Part shown: one piece after another, positions 16,547 to 25,583 of the stretch
Numbering within the stretch: position 1 is the first letter of the stretch
How the letters are laid out: each line of letters begins with the position of its first letter
Notes under the pieces: model-generated
Seen by the model: only the letters and a program-made list of their open reading frames with translations
Databases searched by the model: none
Told to the model about the DNA's origin: nothing
Assembly (NCBI RefSeq): GCF_002844375.1
Contig: NZ_CP024199.1
Span: forward strand, 3,202,001 to 3,266,000
Origin: Thalassospira marina
GTDB taxonomy: Bacteria > Pseudomonadota > Alphaproteobacteria > Rhodospirillales > Thalassospiraceae
Direction of reading: 5' to 3'
DNA length: 64,000 nucleotides
Made by a program: the position numbers and the translations under genes

Positions 16547-17926
16547 TCAGGCGGCCATGTCGTTTGACGGCGTCCATAAAGTGCGAAGACCGGAAAGATC
16601 GGTCAGGGTTTCCAGTGCCATGATGGCATCATGCAGACGCGCCGATGCATCGGCAGACAAAACCCGCCCGGCGCAATCGTCATATTTGGCCCTGATCAGT
16701 TCGGCTGGTGCCGGTTCATCGGCATGGCGCCCAAAGGGGCGATCCATCCGTTTGTTAAGCTGGCGACCGTCACGCAGTTTTACATCAACCTCGGTCAGAT
16801 AATTTCCCGGCCGGGTGAGTGACAGGTCGTCATGCGGTGCTGCATTTACACGCCCCATCAATGAAAGCGCAACCGGATCATGATAGGCAGCCGTGTCAAA
16901 ACTGCCAAATGTCAGCCCGCCATCCAGAAGGGCGCGTGCCGCGCAATATTGCACGCTGAATTTTGCATCCAGGCTGTTGCGCAATTGCGGCCGGTCCACA
17001 TGGGTCAGGCGCAGCGGGTGAATGCGGGTATCGATGCTTTCAACATCCCCTGCTTCAAACCCGTGTTCCTTTTGCAGCGAAAACAGCGCATCAACCGTGG
17101 CATGGGTGCTGTCACAGCAGGGATAAAGCTTAATGCCAATTCCCGGCTCGACGATATCAAGCGGCGCGGCCCAGTCACGGGTGATCAGTTCGGCCTGATA
17201 ATTGCCCTTGCCATTATAAACATTCAAAAAGCCCTGCTTGGCTTCAAGCACATCAAGGCTGGCGGTAAAGCCATTTTGCGCCAGTTTGGCCGCCATCAGG
17301 CCATGCCGCGCGGCATGGCCAACGTGGTACGGTTTGGTCATGGTGCCAAAATTGGCTTTAACCCCGCTGGCCAGACTGGCCGAAAGCGACAGGGCCAGCG
17401 CGGTCTGGTGGGCATCCAGGCCCAAAAGCCTTGCCGATGCAGCAGCAGCGCCAAACACGCCCAGCGTTGCCGTCGGGTGCCAGCCGAGATCATAGTGATG
17501 AAAATTCACCGCGCGCGCCATGCGGGTTTCGGTTTCAAAACCGGCAATAAAGGCCAGCATAAAATCCATGCCCGAAACAGACTGACTTTCGGCAATGGCA
17601 AACAGGGCTGGCAAAACCGGGGCGGATGGATGCCCGCCCATGGCGATATTCACATCATCAAAATCCAGCGCATGGGATGCAGCACCATTGATCAGGGCGG
17701 CACACAACACATCAAGTTTGGTATCACGCCCCAGCAGCGACACCTGGCCTGGCGTTGCCAGTCCTTCGGTCTGCAGCATGGTTTCAACCACCGGCTCGTG
17801 GGTGCCAGCAAGGGTGCAGCCCACCGTATCAAGGATAACGGTTTTGGCATTTGCAATGGCAACAGGCATAAGATCAGCGTGTCCCAGCGCATGAATGCGC
17901 TCGGCTAGGTCGGTTATCAATGTCAT
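16547..17926 (-). CDS. MmgE/PrpD family protein
   Basis: A 459-residue member of the MmgE/PrpD family, whose known members include 2-methylcitrate dehydratase, cis-aconitate decarboxylase and iminodisuccinate epimerase. Visible family motifs: ILDTVGCTLAGTHEP, HALDFDDVNIAMGGHPSAPVLPALFAIAE, DLGWHPTATLGVFGAAAA, FGTMTKPYHVGHAARHG and IKLYPCCDSTHATVDA. All conserved His/Asp/Lys blocks are present, so it should be active. Encoded with a lactonase-like protein and an acid TRAP transporter, it probably dehydrates, isomerises or decarboxylates a di- or tricarboxylic acid. The exact reaction cannot be assigned. Ribosome-binding site GGAAAAAAGA. Confidence 0.9.
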   Translation of the reverse strand: MTLITDLAERIHALGHADLMPVAIANAKTVILDTVGCTLAGTHEPVVETMLQTEGLATPGQVSLLGRDTKLDVLCAALINGAASHALDFDDVNIAMGGHPSAPVLPALFAIAESQSVSGMDFMLAFIAGFETETRMARAVNFHHYDLGWHPTATLGVFGAAAASARLLGLDAHQTALALSLSASLASGVKANFGTMTKPYHVGHAARHGLMAAKLAQNGFTASLDVLEAKQGFLNVYNGKGNYQAELITRDWAAPLDIVEPGIGIKLYPCCDSTHATVDALFSLQKEHGFEAGDVESIDTRIHPLRLTHVDRPQLRNSLDAKFSVQYCAARALLDGGLTFGSFDTAAYHDPVALSLMGRVNAAPHDDLSLTRPGNYLTEVDVKLRDGRQLNKRMDRPFGRHADEPAPAELIRAKYDDCAGRVLSADASARLHDAIMALETLTDLSGLRTLWTPSNDMAA

Positions 17927-17948
17927 TCTTTTTTCCGAAATCCGGTGG

Positions 17949-18833
17949 CTAGCGCCAGTAGAGCCGTTCGGGATTATCTACCAGCATGGCTTTGACGATG
18001 GCGGGATCGCCAGCCCATTGTGCGACAAGGTTTAAGGCCTGCCCGTTATCTTCGGGCCGGAAATGTTCAATTTTATCAGGCGAACGCACCGTTCCCGGTG
18101 CGGGCATTGTATGGGGCCAGTCACTGCCCCACAGCATACGATCAGGGCGGGTGGTAAAAAGCTTTTCAATAAAGGGCTGCACCTCGCCATATCCTGGCTG
18201 GCGCGACACCCGGTAAAGGGCCGACAGTTTCAAATAAACATGGCCGCAGGCCAAAAGGCGGCACAGGCTGTCAAACCCGGTCTGGGTCAAATCCCCCGCC
18301 GCATCCAGGCAGCACATGTGATCAAGCACCAGATCAACCGGCAGCGCTGCCAGTTTGTCTTCAAGCAAGGCAATATTGCCAAGGGTGGTATAAATCTGAA
18401 TATGCCAGCCCAGCGCCAAAACCCGCTGTACAGCATGGTCCAGCTGGGCGGCGACACTTTGCGCATCCACATCACCATGAGTTCGCAAATTAAGGCGAAT
18501 ACCACGCACCCCCGCGCCGTGCAGGCGCGCCAGGTCTTCATCACCAAAGCTGTCATCAATCACGGCAACAGCCCGGGCGCGGTCCTGGCCCATGCCTTCG
18601 ATGGCATCAAGGATGCAGGCATTATCGGTGCCATAAGGGCTGGCCTGCACCAGAATGGCCCGGCGAAATGACAATTGCGCCAAATGTGCTTCAAGCGCTG
18701 AAAGCGGCGCATGGTCCGGTGTATAGACACGGTCAGCCGACAGGGGGAAACGCCCTGCATCAAATACGTGAACATGGCAGTCACATGCATTTTCGGGCAC
18801 GGTAAATGCCATCGCCTGATAGGTCTGGGTCAT
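17949..18833 (-). CDS. Amidohydrolase-family lactonase (2-pyrone-4,6-dicarboxylate hydrolase-like)
   Basis: A 294-residue TIM-barrel hydrolase of the amidohydrolase_2 group that includes LigI (2-pyrone-4,6-dicarboxylate lactonase), sulfomuconolactone hydrolase and galactarolactone isomerase. Motifs: ACDCHVHVFDAGRFPL at the first strand, VQASPYGTDN, GVRGIRLNLRTHGD, DLVLDHMCCLDA, and the catalytic loop WGSDWPHT near residue 235. It is the first gene of the operon, 22 bases ahead of the PrpD gene. Together with the TRAP carrier this points to uptake of an acid, and opening or isomerisation of a lactone ring. Substrate is inference. Confidence 0.88.
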   Translation of the reverse strand: MTQTYQAMAFTVPENACDCHVHVFDAGRFPLSADRVYTPDHAPLSALEAHLAQLSFRRAILVQASPYGTDNACILDAIEGMGQDRARAVAVIDDSFGDEDLARLHGAGVRGIRLNLRTHGDVDAQSVAAQLDHAVQRVLALGWHIQIYTTLGNIALLEDKLAALPVDLVLDHMCCLDAAGDLTQTGFDSLCRLLACGHVYLKLSALYRVSRQPGYGEVQPFIEKLFTTRPDRMLWGSDWPHTMPAPGTVRSPDKIEHFRPEDNGQALNLVAQWAGDPAIVKAMLVDNPERLYWR

Positions 18834-19351
18834 ATTACACTCGGACGTTCCTGTTTTCCGGCCAATACCGGATCACTGTTTAACTTCCTGCCTTCCCTGC
18901 CCTTCTTTGCCACAGAAACCAAAGGAAAACGCCAAGGATACCCAAAGGGTGCTGTGTTGCCAGAACGATCAGGCAGGTGTTTCAGATTGATTTGTTCCCC
19001 GAAGTATCCGCCAGATTTCAGTGCTTTTTCAAATCGGTTTTCCTGTGACCCCTACAAAGTTTTTTGATACCCCTGAAGCGATCAATAAAAACGATAAAAA
19101 TCAACAAATTAACAGAACACACAACCACCCAAAAGTGCGCACCCAACCTCTTTTTCGCATCGAATTAGCCTGATGCAATGAAGATTGGTATGGTTCCGAC
19201 GCATCACAATATGCCCGTTAGGGTCCTGCCATCTGCGTCTTCCAACGGAAAAACACCGCCATAAGATGTTTTGGGGCTACCCCATCCCCATCGCAAAACG
19301 CCCCGGCATCAAAAACGATGCCGGGGCGAATTAGCAAAACTTCTGCAACTG
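18834..19351. other. Intergenic region, 518 bases
   Basis: Upstream region of the five-gene catabolic operon and downstream region of an MFS gene. AT-rich around 19075-19140. I see no gene, no clear promoter hexamers and no repeat other than the terminator near the right end. Confidence 0.5.
19299..19328 (-). terminator. Terminator of the MFS/hydrolase operon
   Basis: Perfect 11-bp stem CGCCCCGGCAT / ATGCCGGGGCG with an eight-base loop; on the minus strand it is followed by TTTTGCG. Starts 24 bases after the MFS stop. Confidence 0.85.
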
Positions 19352-20596
19352 TTAATCAAACTTGAGCGCTATTTCCCGATGCCTGGCGAACCGGGTTTGA
19401 AACCGTTTCAGGAACACAGCAGCAGCGGCAGCAAAGCACAGGATTATTCCACTAAAAATAAAATCGGGTACAGCACCCAAAGCATCAAAAATGACACCTC
19501 CCAAAGTCGCCCCGACGGTGATCGCAACCTGAATGACGGCAACCAGCAAACCGCCTCCGGCTTCGGCATTTTCAGGCACGGTACGCGCCAGCCAGGTCCA
19601 CCATACGACAGGTGCCGCAGTTGCGGTAAAACCCCATATCGCCAGCAGACAAACGGTAAAAGGTAACGACGCTCCTAACCCGGACAGGGCAAAAGCTGCC
19701 ACCGCCATCACCAGTGGCAAAATCGCTAGCAATTGAAAGACGCGCCCCGCGACGATGCGACCGACAAGGATTGTGCCAATAAAACCCGAAGCCCCCAAAA
19801 CCAGCAACAGCGTCGAAAGCCAGGTGATACTTACACCCGTGACCTGTTCCAGAAACGGGCGCAAATAGGTAAAAAGTACAAACTGGCCGATGAATAAAAG
19901 TGCTACAGTAACAAGCCCCACCAGAACCGGCGGAAACCGCAGCAAAGCAACCACACCTTTGGCATATTCTTTCCGTTCGGGTGGCATTTGCGGCAATGAA
20001 CAGAACTGCCATACAACTGCCAGCACGCCCAAAGGTACAAGACACCAGAATGCCCCGCGCCACCCGATCCAACCGCCCAGAAAACTGCCAATCGGTGCGG
20101 CCAGCGTCATGGCGATTGCGTTACCCCCATTAACAATTGCCAACGCACGGGGAACATCACGCACAGGCACAAGCCGCATGGCAACAGCCGCAGACATCGA
20201 CCAGAACCCGCCAATCGCAATCCCCAGAAGTGCCCGCCCTACCATCAACATTGGATAGCTGACTGCAGACGCAACAAGTGAACCCGAAACAACCAGCAGG
20301 CAGGTTAACAATAACAGCACATGTTGACGCGGCATTGTCCGTGTCAGACGCCCGATAGACAGACTTGTCAGCACGGCAAGAAATCCCGAAGCTGCAATTG
20401 TCCGCCCGGCTTCGCCCTCGCTTAACGCAAGGGACGATGCCATTGGGCTCAGCAGACTGACCGGCATAAACTCCGACGCCACCAATACAAAACTGCAAAG
20501 GGACATCGCGTAGATGGCACTCCAGTTTGCAATTTCCAACGGTTTGTCATGACCTGCAGACATTTTTGAAACGGTCGAATTACGCACAGCGACCAT
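19352..20596 (-). CDS. MFS transporter, NepI-like DHA1 family
   Basis: A 414-residue twelve-helix transporter of the DHA1 drug:proton group. The signature region after helix two reads SIGRLTRTMPRQHVLLLLTCLLVVSG, and the motif-C-like ALLGIAIGGFWSMSAAVAMRLVP is close to NepI (purine ribonucleoside efflux) and related exporters. Its ATG is three bases after the stop of the upstream hydrolase gene, with AGGAAATG as ribosome-binding site inside that gene, so translation is coupled. The substrate cannot be read. Confidence 0.87.
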   Translation of the reverse strand: MVAVRNSTVSKMSAGHDKPLEIANWSAIYAMSLCSFVLVASEFMPVSLLSPMASSLALSEGEAGRTIAASGFLAVLTSLSIGRLTRTMPRQHVLLLLTCLLVVSGSLVASAVSYPMLMVGRALLGIAIGGFWSMSAAVAMRLVPVRDVPRALAIVNGGNAIAMTLAAPIGSFLGGWIGWRGAFWCLVPLGVLAVVWQFCSLPQMPPERKEYAKGVVALLRFPPVLVGLVTVALLFIGQFVLFTYLRPFLEQVTGVSITWLSTLLLVLGASGFIGTILVGRIVAGRVFQLLAILPLVMAVAAFALSGLGASLPFTVCLLAIWGFTATAAPVVWWTWLARTVPENAEAGGGLLVAVIQVAITVGATLGGVIFDALGAVPDFIFSGIILCFAAAAAVFLKRFQTRFARHREIALKFD

Positions 20597-20599
20597 TCA

Positions 20600-21700
20600 T
20601 CACATTTCCTGTGGAGCCTGCGACAGCGCCTGCCCAAAAAAGCTTTCAAGCTTGTCAAAGGGGATAAGATCAATGCGATCATAAAGATCGACATGCCCTG
20701 CACCTTCAACCCAATAAAGTTCCTTTGGTTCACCAGCGCGCTCAAAGGCGTCTTCGCTAAATTCTTTGGAATGGGCTGTCGCCCCTGCAATGAATAGCAT
20801 CGGGCGCGGACTGATCGTTTCAATATCCTCGAACGGATAGAAATTCATGAACTTGGTATTGCTGCTGAGTGTCGGGTGCGTTGTGGTATCGGCCGTCTGA
20901 CCCGTCGGGATCACCGCGCCACGCGGCGTGCGATAAAAATCATAGAATTCATCACCAATCGCATTCCCGGTAATTTCGTGGGGGCTGCCGCTGGTATAAC
21001 GCAATTCGCCACCTTCGGCTTCAACCCAGCGCTGCTGGGCAGCCTCGGCAATTATGGCCTTGCGATCTTCAACACTAACCGATTTGCCAAGTCCATTGCG
21101 GTTTGCCTGCCCCATATCGTACATGCTGATTGTTGCAACGGCACGGATACGCGGGTCAATTTTGGCTGCGCTGATCACAAAACTTCCGCTGCCACATATG
21201 CCGATAGCACCAATGCTGTCACGGGCGACAAAATCCCGTGTTCCCAGAAAATCGACTGCCGCGTTAAAGGCCTCAGCATACATGTCCGGCGATACCCGGT
21301 TTCGCGCCCCCTCGCTATCGCCCCAGAACGGCAGATCAATCGCAAGCGTCACATAACCGCGATCTGCCATTTTCTGCGCATACAGATTGGCACTCTGTTC
21401 CTTGACTGCCCCCATTGGATGACCAACAACCAAGGCTGGCAGGCGGCTATTGGCGGCTGCCGCCTTTGGACGAAACAGGTTTCCAGCAACGCTACCACCG
21501 TAAATCGTCGGGAAGCTGACGGCCTCTTTCGTTACGGCGTCACTTACATAAAAATTGTCGGCACCGTTTGAAAGATCGGGTGTGTAAGACTGTGTCGTCA
21601 TGGTCTTTTCTCCTGAAGATGTAGCATTCGCGGCAGCGAAATAGCCTGAAAGGGGAACAATAATTGTCGACGCGATAAGAAATGCACGGGCGATCATCAT
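20600..21700 (-). CDS. Exported alpha/beta hydrolase (YcjY-like)
   Basis: A 366-residue alpha/beta hydrolase with an N-terminal signal peptide (MMIARAFLIASTIIVPLSGYFAAANA). Core features: oxyanion strand LPALVVGHPMGAVKEQ, the nucleophile elbow GAIGICGSGSF, an acid region near PRPMLFIAGATAHS and catalytic His in VEGAGHVDLYD. The nucleophile position is Cys in the G-x-C-x-S pattern, as in dienelactone-hydrolase-like relatives, instead of Ser. It precedes the MFS gene in one operon and is divergent from a LysR gene. A possible inner start, MTTQSYTPDL at about 21601, would give a cytoplasmic form. Confidence 0.82.
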   Translation of the reverse strand: MMIARAFLIASTIIVPLSGYFAAANATSSGEKTMTTQSYTPDLSNGADNFYVSDAVTKEAVSFPTIYGGSVAGNLFRPKAAAANSRLPALVVGHPMGAVKEQSANLYAQKMADRGYVTLAIDLPFWGDSEGARNRVSPDMYAEAFNAAVDFLGTRDFVARDSIGAIGICGSGSFVISAAKIDPRIRAVATISMYDMGQANRNGLGKSVSVEDRKAIIAEAAQQRWVEAEGGELRYTSGSPHEITGNAIGDEFYDFYRTPRGAVIPTGQTADTTTHPTLSSNTKFMNFYPFEDIETISPRPMLFIAGATAHSKEFSEDAFERAGEPKELYWVEGAGHVDLYDRIDLIPFDKLESFFGQALSQAPQEM

Positions 21701-21743
21701 TCAAACTCTCTTGCTGCAATACAGATCAGCCCAACCATAAATG

Positions 21744-21766
21744 CCGCTTACAATTAAAATTAGCGG
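21744..21766. promoter_or_regulatory. Inverted repeat, candidate LysR operator
   Basis: CCGCT-N13-AGCGG with an AT-only core (ATTAAAAT), in the 102-base divergent region between the hydrolase gene and the LysR gene. Position and shape fit a LysR box. Confidence 0.45.
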
Positions 21767-21802
21767 GTATTTTTTTGATTGGTTTGTGAGTAAAATTCAG
21801 CA

Positions 21803-22696
21803 ATGGAACGCACAAACCTTTCCGATCTTGCTGCCTTTGTCGCAATAGCGCGCACACGGAGCTTTACCAAAGCTTCCGCGCAACTGGGCGTGACACCATC
21901 GGCCCTCAGCCACCGGATGAAACTGCTTGAAGATCGTTTGGGGATACGCCTGCTTAACCGAACAACCCGCAGCGTTGCCCCCACCGAAGCTGGCGAAAGA
22001 CTTTTAAAACCGCTTGGCGAAAAACTGGACGGGATTGAAGCCGATATTGCCCAACTGGCAGAATTACGCGATCGCCCCGCAGGGCATATCCGGCTGAATT
22101 CGGACGAACTTGCCGCCAAACTTGTTCTTTGGCCTGTTATTCGCGATTTCGTTCAGCGTTTTCCGGATATTTCGGTGGAAGTCGTTATTGATAACGGCTT
22201 TACCGATATCGTGTCGGGCGGTGTGGATGCAGGTATTCGACTTGGCGGCGTCGTTGAAAAAGACATGATCGCGGTCCCAGTTTCACCGCCGCTGCGTATG
22301 TTGGCAGTTTCCGCACCTTCCTATTTTGAGCGCCGGGGCCGCCCGCAAACACCCCATGACCTTGTTAACCACGAATGCCTTAATTATCGCTTCACATCGA
22401 ATGGCGGCATGTATGCATGGGAATTTGAAGATACAGGTACACCGCTGAATGTGCGGGTAAACGGCCAACTGGCCTTTAACAGCATATTTCCAATCATGGA
22501 TGCAGCACTTGACGGCACAGGAATTGGTTGCGTGCTCGACATTCACGCAGAAAGCCACATCAAAGACGGCACACTGGAAGCCGTACTTCTTGATTATTCA
22601 CCGTATTTTGAAGGCTACCAACTGTATTACACCAGCCGCCGACAACCAACACCGGCTTTCTCGGCACTGGTGAAAGCATTACGGTACAAAGGCTGA
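21803..22696 (+). CDS. LysR family transcriptional regulator
   Basis: A 297-residue LysR regulator with helix-turn-helix LSDLAAFVAIARTRSFTKASAQLGVTPSALSHRMKLLEDRLGIRLLNRTTRSV, the form common in the large LysR subgroup next to oxidoreductases and exporters. The effector domain shows IRLNSDELAAKLVLWPVIRDF. Divergent from the hydrolase-MFS operon with an inverted repeat in between, so this operon is its likely target. Confidence 0.9.
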   Translation: MERTNLSDLAAFVAIARTRSFTKASAQLGVTPSALSHRMKLLEDRLGIRLLNRTTRSVAPTEAGERLLKPLGEKLDGIEADIAQLAELRDRPAGHIRLNSDELAAKLVLWPVIRDFVQRFPDISVEVVIDNGFTDIVSGGVDAGIRLGGVVEKDMIAVPVSPPLRMLAVSAPSYFERRGRPQTPHDLVNHECLNYRFTSNGGMYAWEFEDTGTPLNVRVNGQLAFNSIFPIMDAALDGTGIGCVLDIHAESHIKDGTLEAVLLDYSPYFEGYQLYYTSRRQPTPAFSALVKALRYKG

Positions 22697-22814
22697 AGCT
22701 GCCCGAAGGTGGTTTATCCAGGCAATATCCACGATACCCCCAAACCCGAAATGCGCCAATCATCCCACGCATTTCAGGTTCGGGTCAAAGTTCAGGCGTA
22801 AGGCCGGATCAGAA

Positions 22815-24830
22815 TTATCGCGCTATCGGTGCCGTTGCCTTTTTCAGCCAGTCGCGATGTGCATCATCAAGGTCGTTTTCATACATGGCATAAACTTGTG
22901 CATGATAATCGTTCAGCCATTCCAGTTCGCCATCATCAAGCAGGCTGGCATCAATCAGGCGGCGTTCGATGGGCGAAAAGGTCAGGGTTTCAAAACCCAG
23001 CACCTGCAATTCTGCCCCGGCGGGGGCGTCAAGCTCGGTCACGGCAATCAGGTTTTCAATGCGAATGCCGTATTCGCCTTCCTTGTAATATCCAGGCTCG
23101 TTTGACAGGACCATGCCCGGTTTCAGGGCAATTTTATTTGGCCCCTTGGAAATGCGCTGCGGCCCTTCGTGAACGCCCAGATAGCTGCCCACACCGTGGC
23201 CAGTACCATGGTCAAAATCCAGCCCCACATCCCAAAGCGGCTTGCGCGCAAGGGTATCCAACTGCTGGCCTGTAGTGCCTGCCGGGAATTTGGCCGTCGC
23301 AAGGGCGATATGCCCTTTGAGCACGCGGGTAAAGCGATCGCGCATTTCGTCGCGGGGTGTTCCGATAATGGTGGTGCGGGTAATGTCGGTGGTGCCATCA
23401 ATATATTGCCCGCCCGAATCAATCAGGAAAATCTCGCCCGGTTTCAGGGTGCGGTTGGTTTCGGGCGTGCAGCGATAATGGCAAATCGCGCCATTCGGCC
23501 CGCTGCCGGGAATGGTGGTAAAGCTGCTGTCGCGAAACAGCGGGTCTTCTTCGCGCAGGGACAAAAGCTTGTCCGCTGCCGTCATTTCATCAAGCGTGCC
23601 ACCGGCTGCGGCCTTTTCCAGCCAGGCGAAATACCGAATGATCTTTTCGCCGTCACGCTTATGCGCCTTGCGCGATCCTTCCAGTTCCACATCGTTTTTA
23701 ATCGCCTTGGGAATGGCAATCGGGTCGCGCCCGACCCGCACGGTTGCCCCGGCATTGCCAAGCTGCACACGCAACCAGTCCGATGCGGTTGCTTCATCCA
23801 GCCGGACCGAACCATTGCCCAGACCACGCAGGGCATCGGCCAGTTCACCGGGATGGCGCAATGTTGCATCACCTGCGATCCAGTCGCGGGTTTCCGCCGA
23901 AAATTTCCGTTCATCGGCAAACAGATCCACCGCCCCATTGCGGTCAATAATCGCATAGCCCAGCATCAGCGGCGTTTGCGGCACATCGCCACCACGAATA
24001 TTAAGCAGCCAGGCAATACTGTCAGGTGCCGAAATAACCGCTGCTTCGCATTCCAGGGTTTCCAGCGCCTTGGCAATGGCCGCACGTTTGTCGGCACTTG
24101 ATTGCCCGGCATGTTCCAGCAGATGCGGGCGTGCAGGTGCCAGGGGCTGGGCAGGCTGCTGGTGCCACAGGGCATCAATCGGGTTCGGGTCAATCGCAAC
24201 CAGTTCGGCCCCGGCGCTGGCACAAGCTTCGCGCAGCTGATCAGCATGGGCAACGGTATGTAACCACGGGTCATAGGCCAGCTTCTGCCCGGCTTCGATA
24301 TGGTCGTAAATCCAGCCAACGGCCGGTTCATTTACCAGATGGCGATATTCATAAAGCTTGCTATCCACCTGCTGGCGTACCTGGATGGTATAACGGCCAT
24401 CAACAAAAATTGCCGCACTATCGGCCATAACAACAGCTGCGCCAGCCGACCCGGTAAAGCCGGTCAGCCAGGCCAGGCGTTCGGCGCGCGCCGGAACATA
24501 TTCGCCCTGATGTTCGTCTGCGCGCGGCACAATAAAACCATCCACGCCCTTGGCAGCCAGATACTGGCGCAACTGGGCAATGCGTTGGGCGGCATCAAAA
24601 CCATCGGCGGCATTGCAAAATGCGTCTTCACGGGCATCGCGCAGCGCCAGAAGGGCTTCTTTGGTTTCAGGCGACAGGCTGGTTCCAATCAGATCAAACC
24701 AGTCAGCCCGGCTATCGCCATTGGCCGCAGCCAAAACCCCGTCTACCAGATCAACAACCGATGTAAGGTCTTTTTCGACGCCATCATTTTTTAACAAAGC
24801 AGCCAGATGCGCATCGCCCGAATAGGTCAT
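22815..24830 (-). CDS. Xaa-Pro aminopeptidase (M24B family)
   Basis: A 671-residue metallopeptidase that releases N-terminal residues preceding proline. After an N-terminal extension of about 80 residues come two creatinase-like N domains (YLAAKGVDGFIVPRADEHQGEYVPARAERLAWLTGFTGSAG) and the pita-bread catalytic domain. Metal ligands are visible: both Asp of DSGGQYIDGTTDITRT, His of GTGHGVGSYLGVHEGP, Glu in SNEPGYYKEGEYGIRIEN and a second Glu of the same block. Ribosome-binding site AAGGAT precedes the ATG. Monocistronic. The 600-odd-residue form is the type found in eukaryotes and many alphaproteobacteria; E. coli PepP is shorter. Confidence 0.93.
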   Translation of the reverse strand: MTYSGDAHLAALLKNDGVEKDLTSVVDLVDGVLAAANGDSRADWFDLIGTSLSPETKEALLALRDAREDAFCNAADGFDAAQRIAQLRQYLAAKGVDGFIVPRADEHQGEYVPARAERLAWLTGFTGSAGAAVVMADSAAIFVDGRYTIQVRQQVDSKLYEYRHLVNEPAVGWIYDHIEAGQKLAYDPWLHTVAHADQLREACASAGAELVAIDPNPIDALWHQQPAQPLAPARPHLLEHAGQSSADKRAAIAKALETLECEAAVISAPDSIAWLLNIRGGDVPQTPLMLGYAIIDRNGAVDLFADERKFSAETRDWIAGDATLRHPGELADALRGLGNGSVRLDEATASDWLRVQLGNAGATVRVGRDPIAIPKAIKNDVELEGSRKAHKRDGEKIIRYFAWLEKAAAGGTLDEMTAADKLLSLREEDPLFRDSSFTTIPGSGPNGAICHYRCTPETNRTLKPGEIFLIDSGGQYIDGTTDITRTTIIGTPRDEMRDRFTRVLKGHIALATAKFPAGTTGQQLDTLARKPLWDVGLDFDHGTGHGVGSYLGVHEGPQRISKGPNKIALKPGMVLSNEPGYYKEGEYGIRIENLIAVTELDAPAGAELQVLGFETLTFSPIERRLIDASLLDDGELEWLNDYHAQVYAMYENDLDDAHRDWLKKATAPIAR

Positions 24831-25089
24831 GGGAAATCCTTTTTGATGGTCCGGTTTGGTGGCCCGGGAAGGGAACAGAGTGGTAAATCTGCGCGAGATT
24901 ACGGGTTTTTGCCTATTATATACAAGCCTGCATTTTCGCCATTTCGGGCAGGCATTCCCCCCTCACATGCGGATCAGGTATGAAAGACCTGCACACTTCG
25001 CAATGCAAAAGTTAACGAAATTTTACTATGACATCTTCATGACAAAAAGATGACCCGCCGGGCCGTCAATTTGCAGGAGACAATAAACG

Positions 25090-25287
25090 GTGGTCCGTTT
25101 TCCATTTACTGCGCAATGTGTTGCCCAGTCACGTCGTCGCCAGACAGCCTATGATGGCCTGGAGCGCCTTTCCCACCAGGAACGTGTGGCGCTCGGTTTT
25201 GATACAGGTGGTGCCCAGTCGGGAGACGTAACGCGTCAGGGTGATGCTGGCTTTACTGCCAGCGACATGATCGCAGATCGGGACTGA
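25090..25287 (+). CDS. Small Arg/Gln-rich hypothetical protein
   Basis: A 65-residue frame starting at GTG, with AGGAGA ten bases upstream. Codon use and third-position bias match neighbouring genes. The centre, LERLSHQERVALGFD, weakly recalls the DUF1127 pattern (L-x-x-LS-x-x-E-x-x-x-x-G), but the match is too slight for assignment. A strong terminator follows about 95 bases on. It could be a real small gene of unknown role or chance; the region is otherwise empty from 24831 to 25583. Confidence 0.45.
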   Translation: MVRFPFTAQCVAQSRRRQTAYDGLERLSHQERVALGFDTGGAQSGDVTRQGDAGFTASDMIADRD

Positions 25288-25381
25288 CAGGACCTTCCCG
25301 CCCGTTAGCATATTGTCCCTTTGCAAACGGCACGCAGGATTGAGGTTCACTTTCCTTGTGGTTTTCTTTTGTTTTCCCTCA

Positions 25382-25423
25382 GAAACGGCTCCGCCTCTTC
25401 CCCGGCGGGGCCGTTTCGTTTTT
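25382..25423 (+). terminator. Rho-independent terminator
   Basis: Stem GAAACGGC-TCCGCC / GGCGGG-GCCGTTTC followed by GTTTTT. It lies between the small ORF and the SDR gene and supports transcription of the small ORF. Confidence 0.8.
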
Positions 25424-25527
25424 CGGGCTGCTTTTCATTTCACCATCGCCCCGGCCCGGTGGTGCGCCACGGCCTAAAGCCAATTTCCGTTCCGCCGCCC
25501 CATCCTTGCGCAGATGAATTGCCTGTC

Positions 25528-25559
25528 TTGTCCCATACTGTTGAAACTGCAATAGTTTC
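25528..25559 (+). promoter_or_regulatory. Candidate promoter and operator of the SDR gene
   Basis: TTGTCC (25528) and AATAGT (25551) are spaced by 17 bases. The -10 lies inside a perfect inverted repeat GAAACT-GCAAT-AGTTTC (25543-25559), so a dimeric regulator could act here. Confidence 0.4.
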
Positions 25560-25583
25560 GCCTGACACAAACAGGAAAAGCAT

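Noticed and set aside
18063..18671. 202-codon frame on the plus strand over the amidohydrolase gene
   Set aside because: Antisense shadow without family features; the minus-strand gene has clear catalytic motifs.
22740..22785. Inverted repeat near AACCCGAAATGCG / CGCATTTCAGGTT as a terminator
   Set aside because: No T-run on either side and a long loop; it may be a weak structure between convergent genes but does not meet a terminator call.
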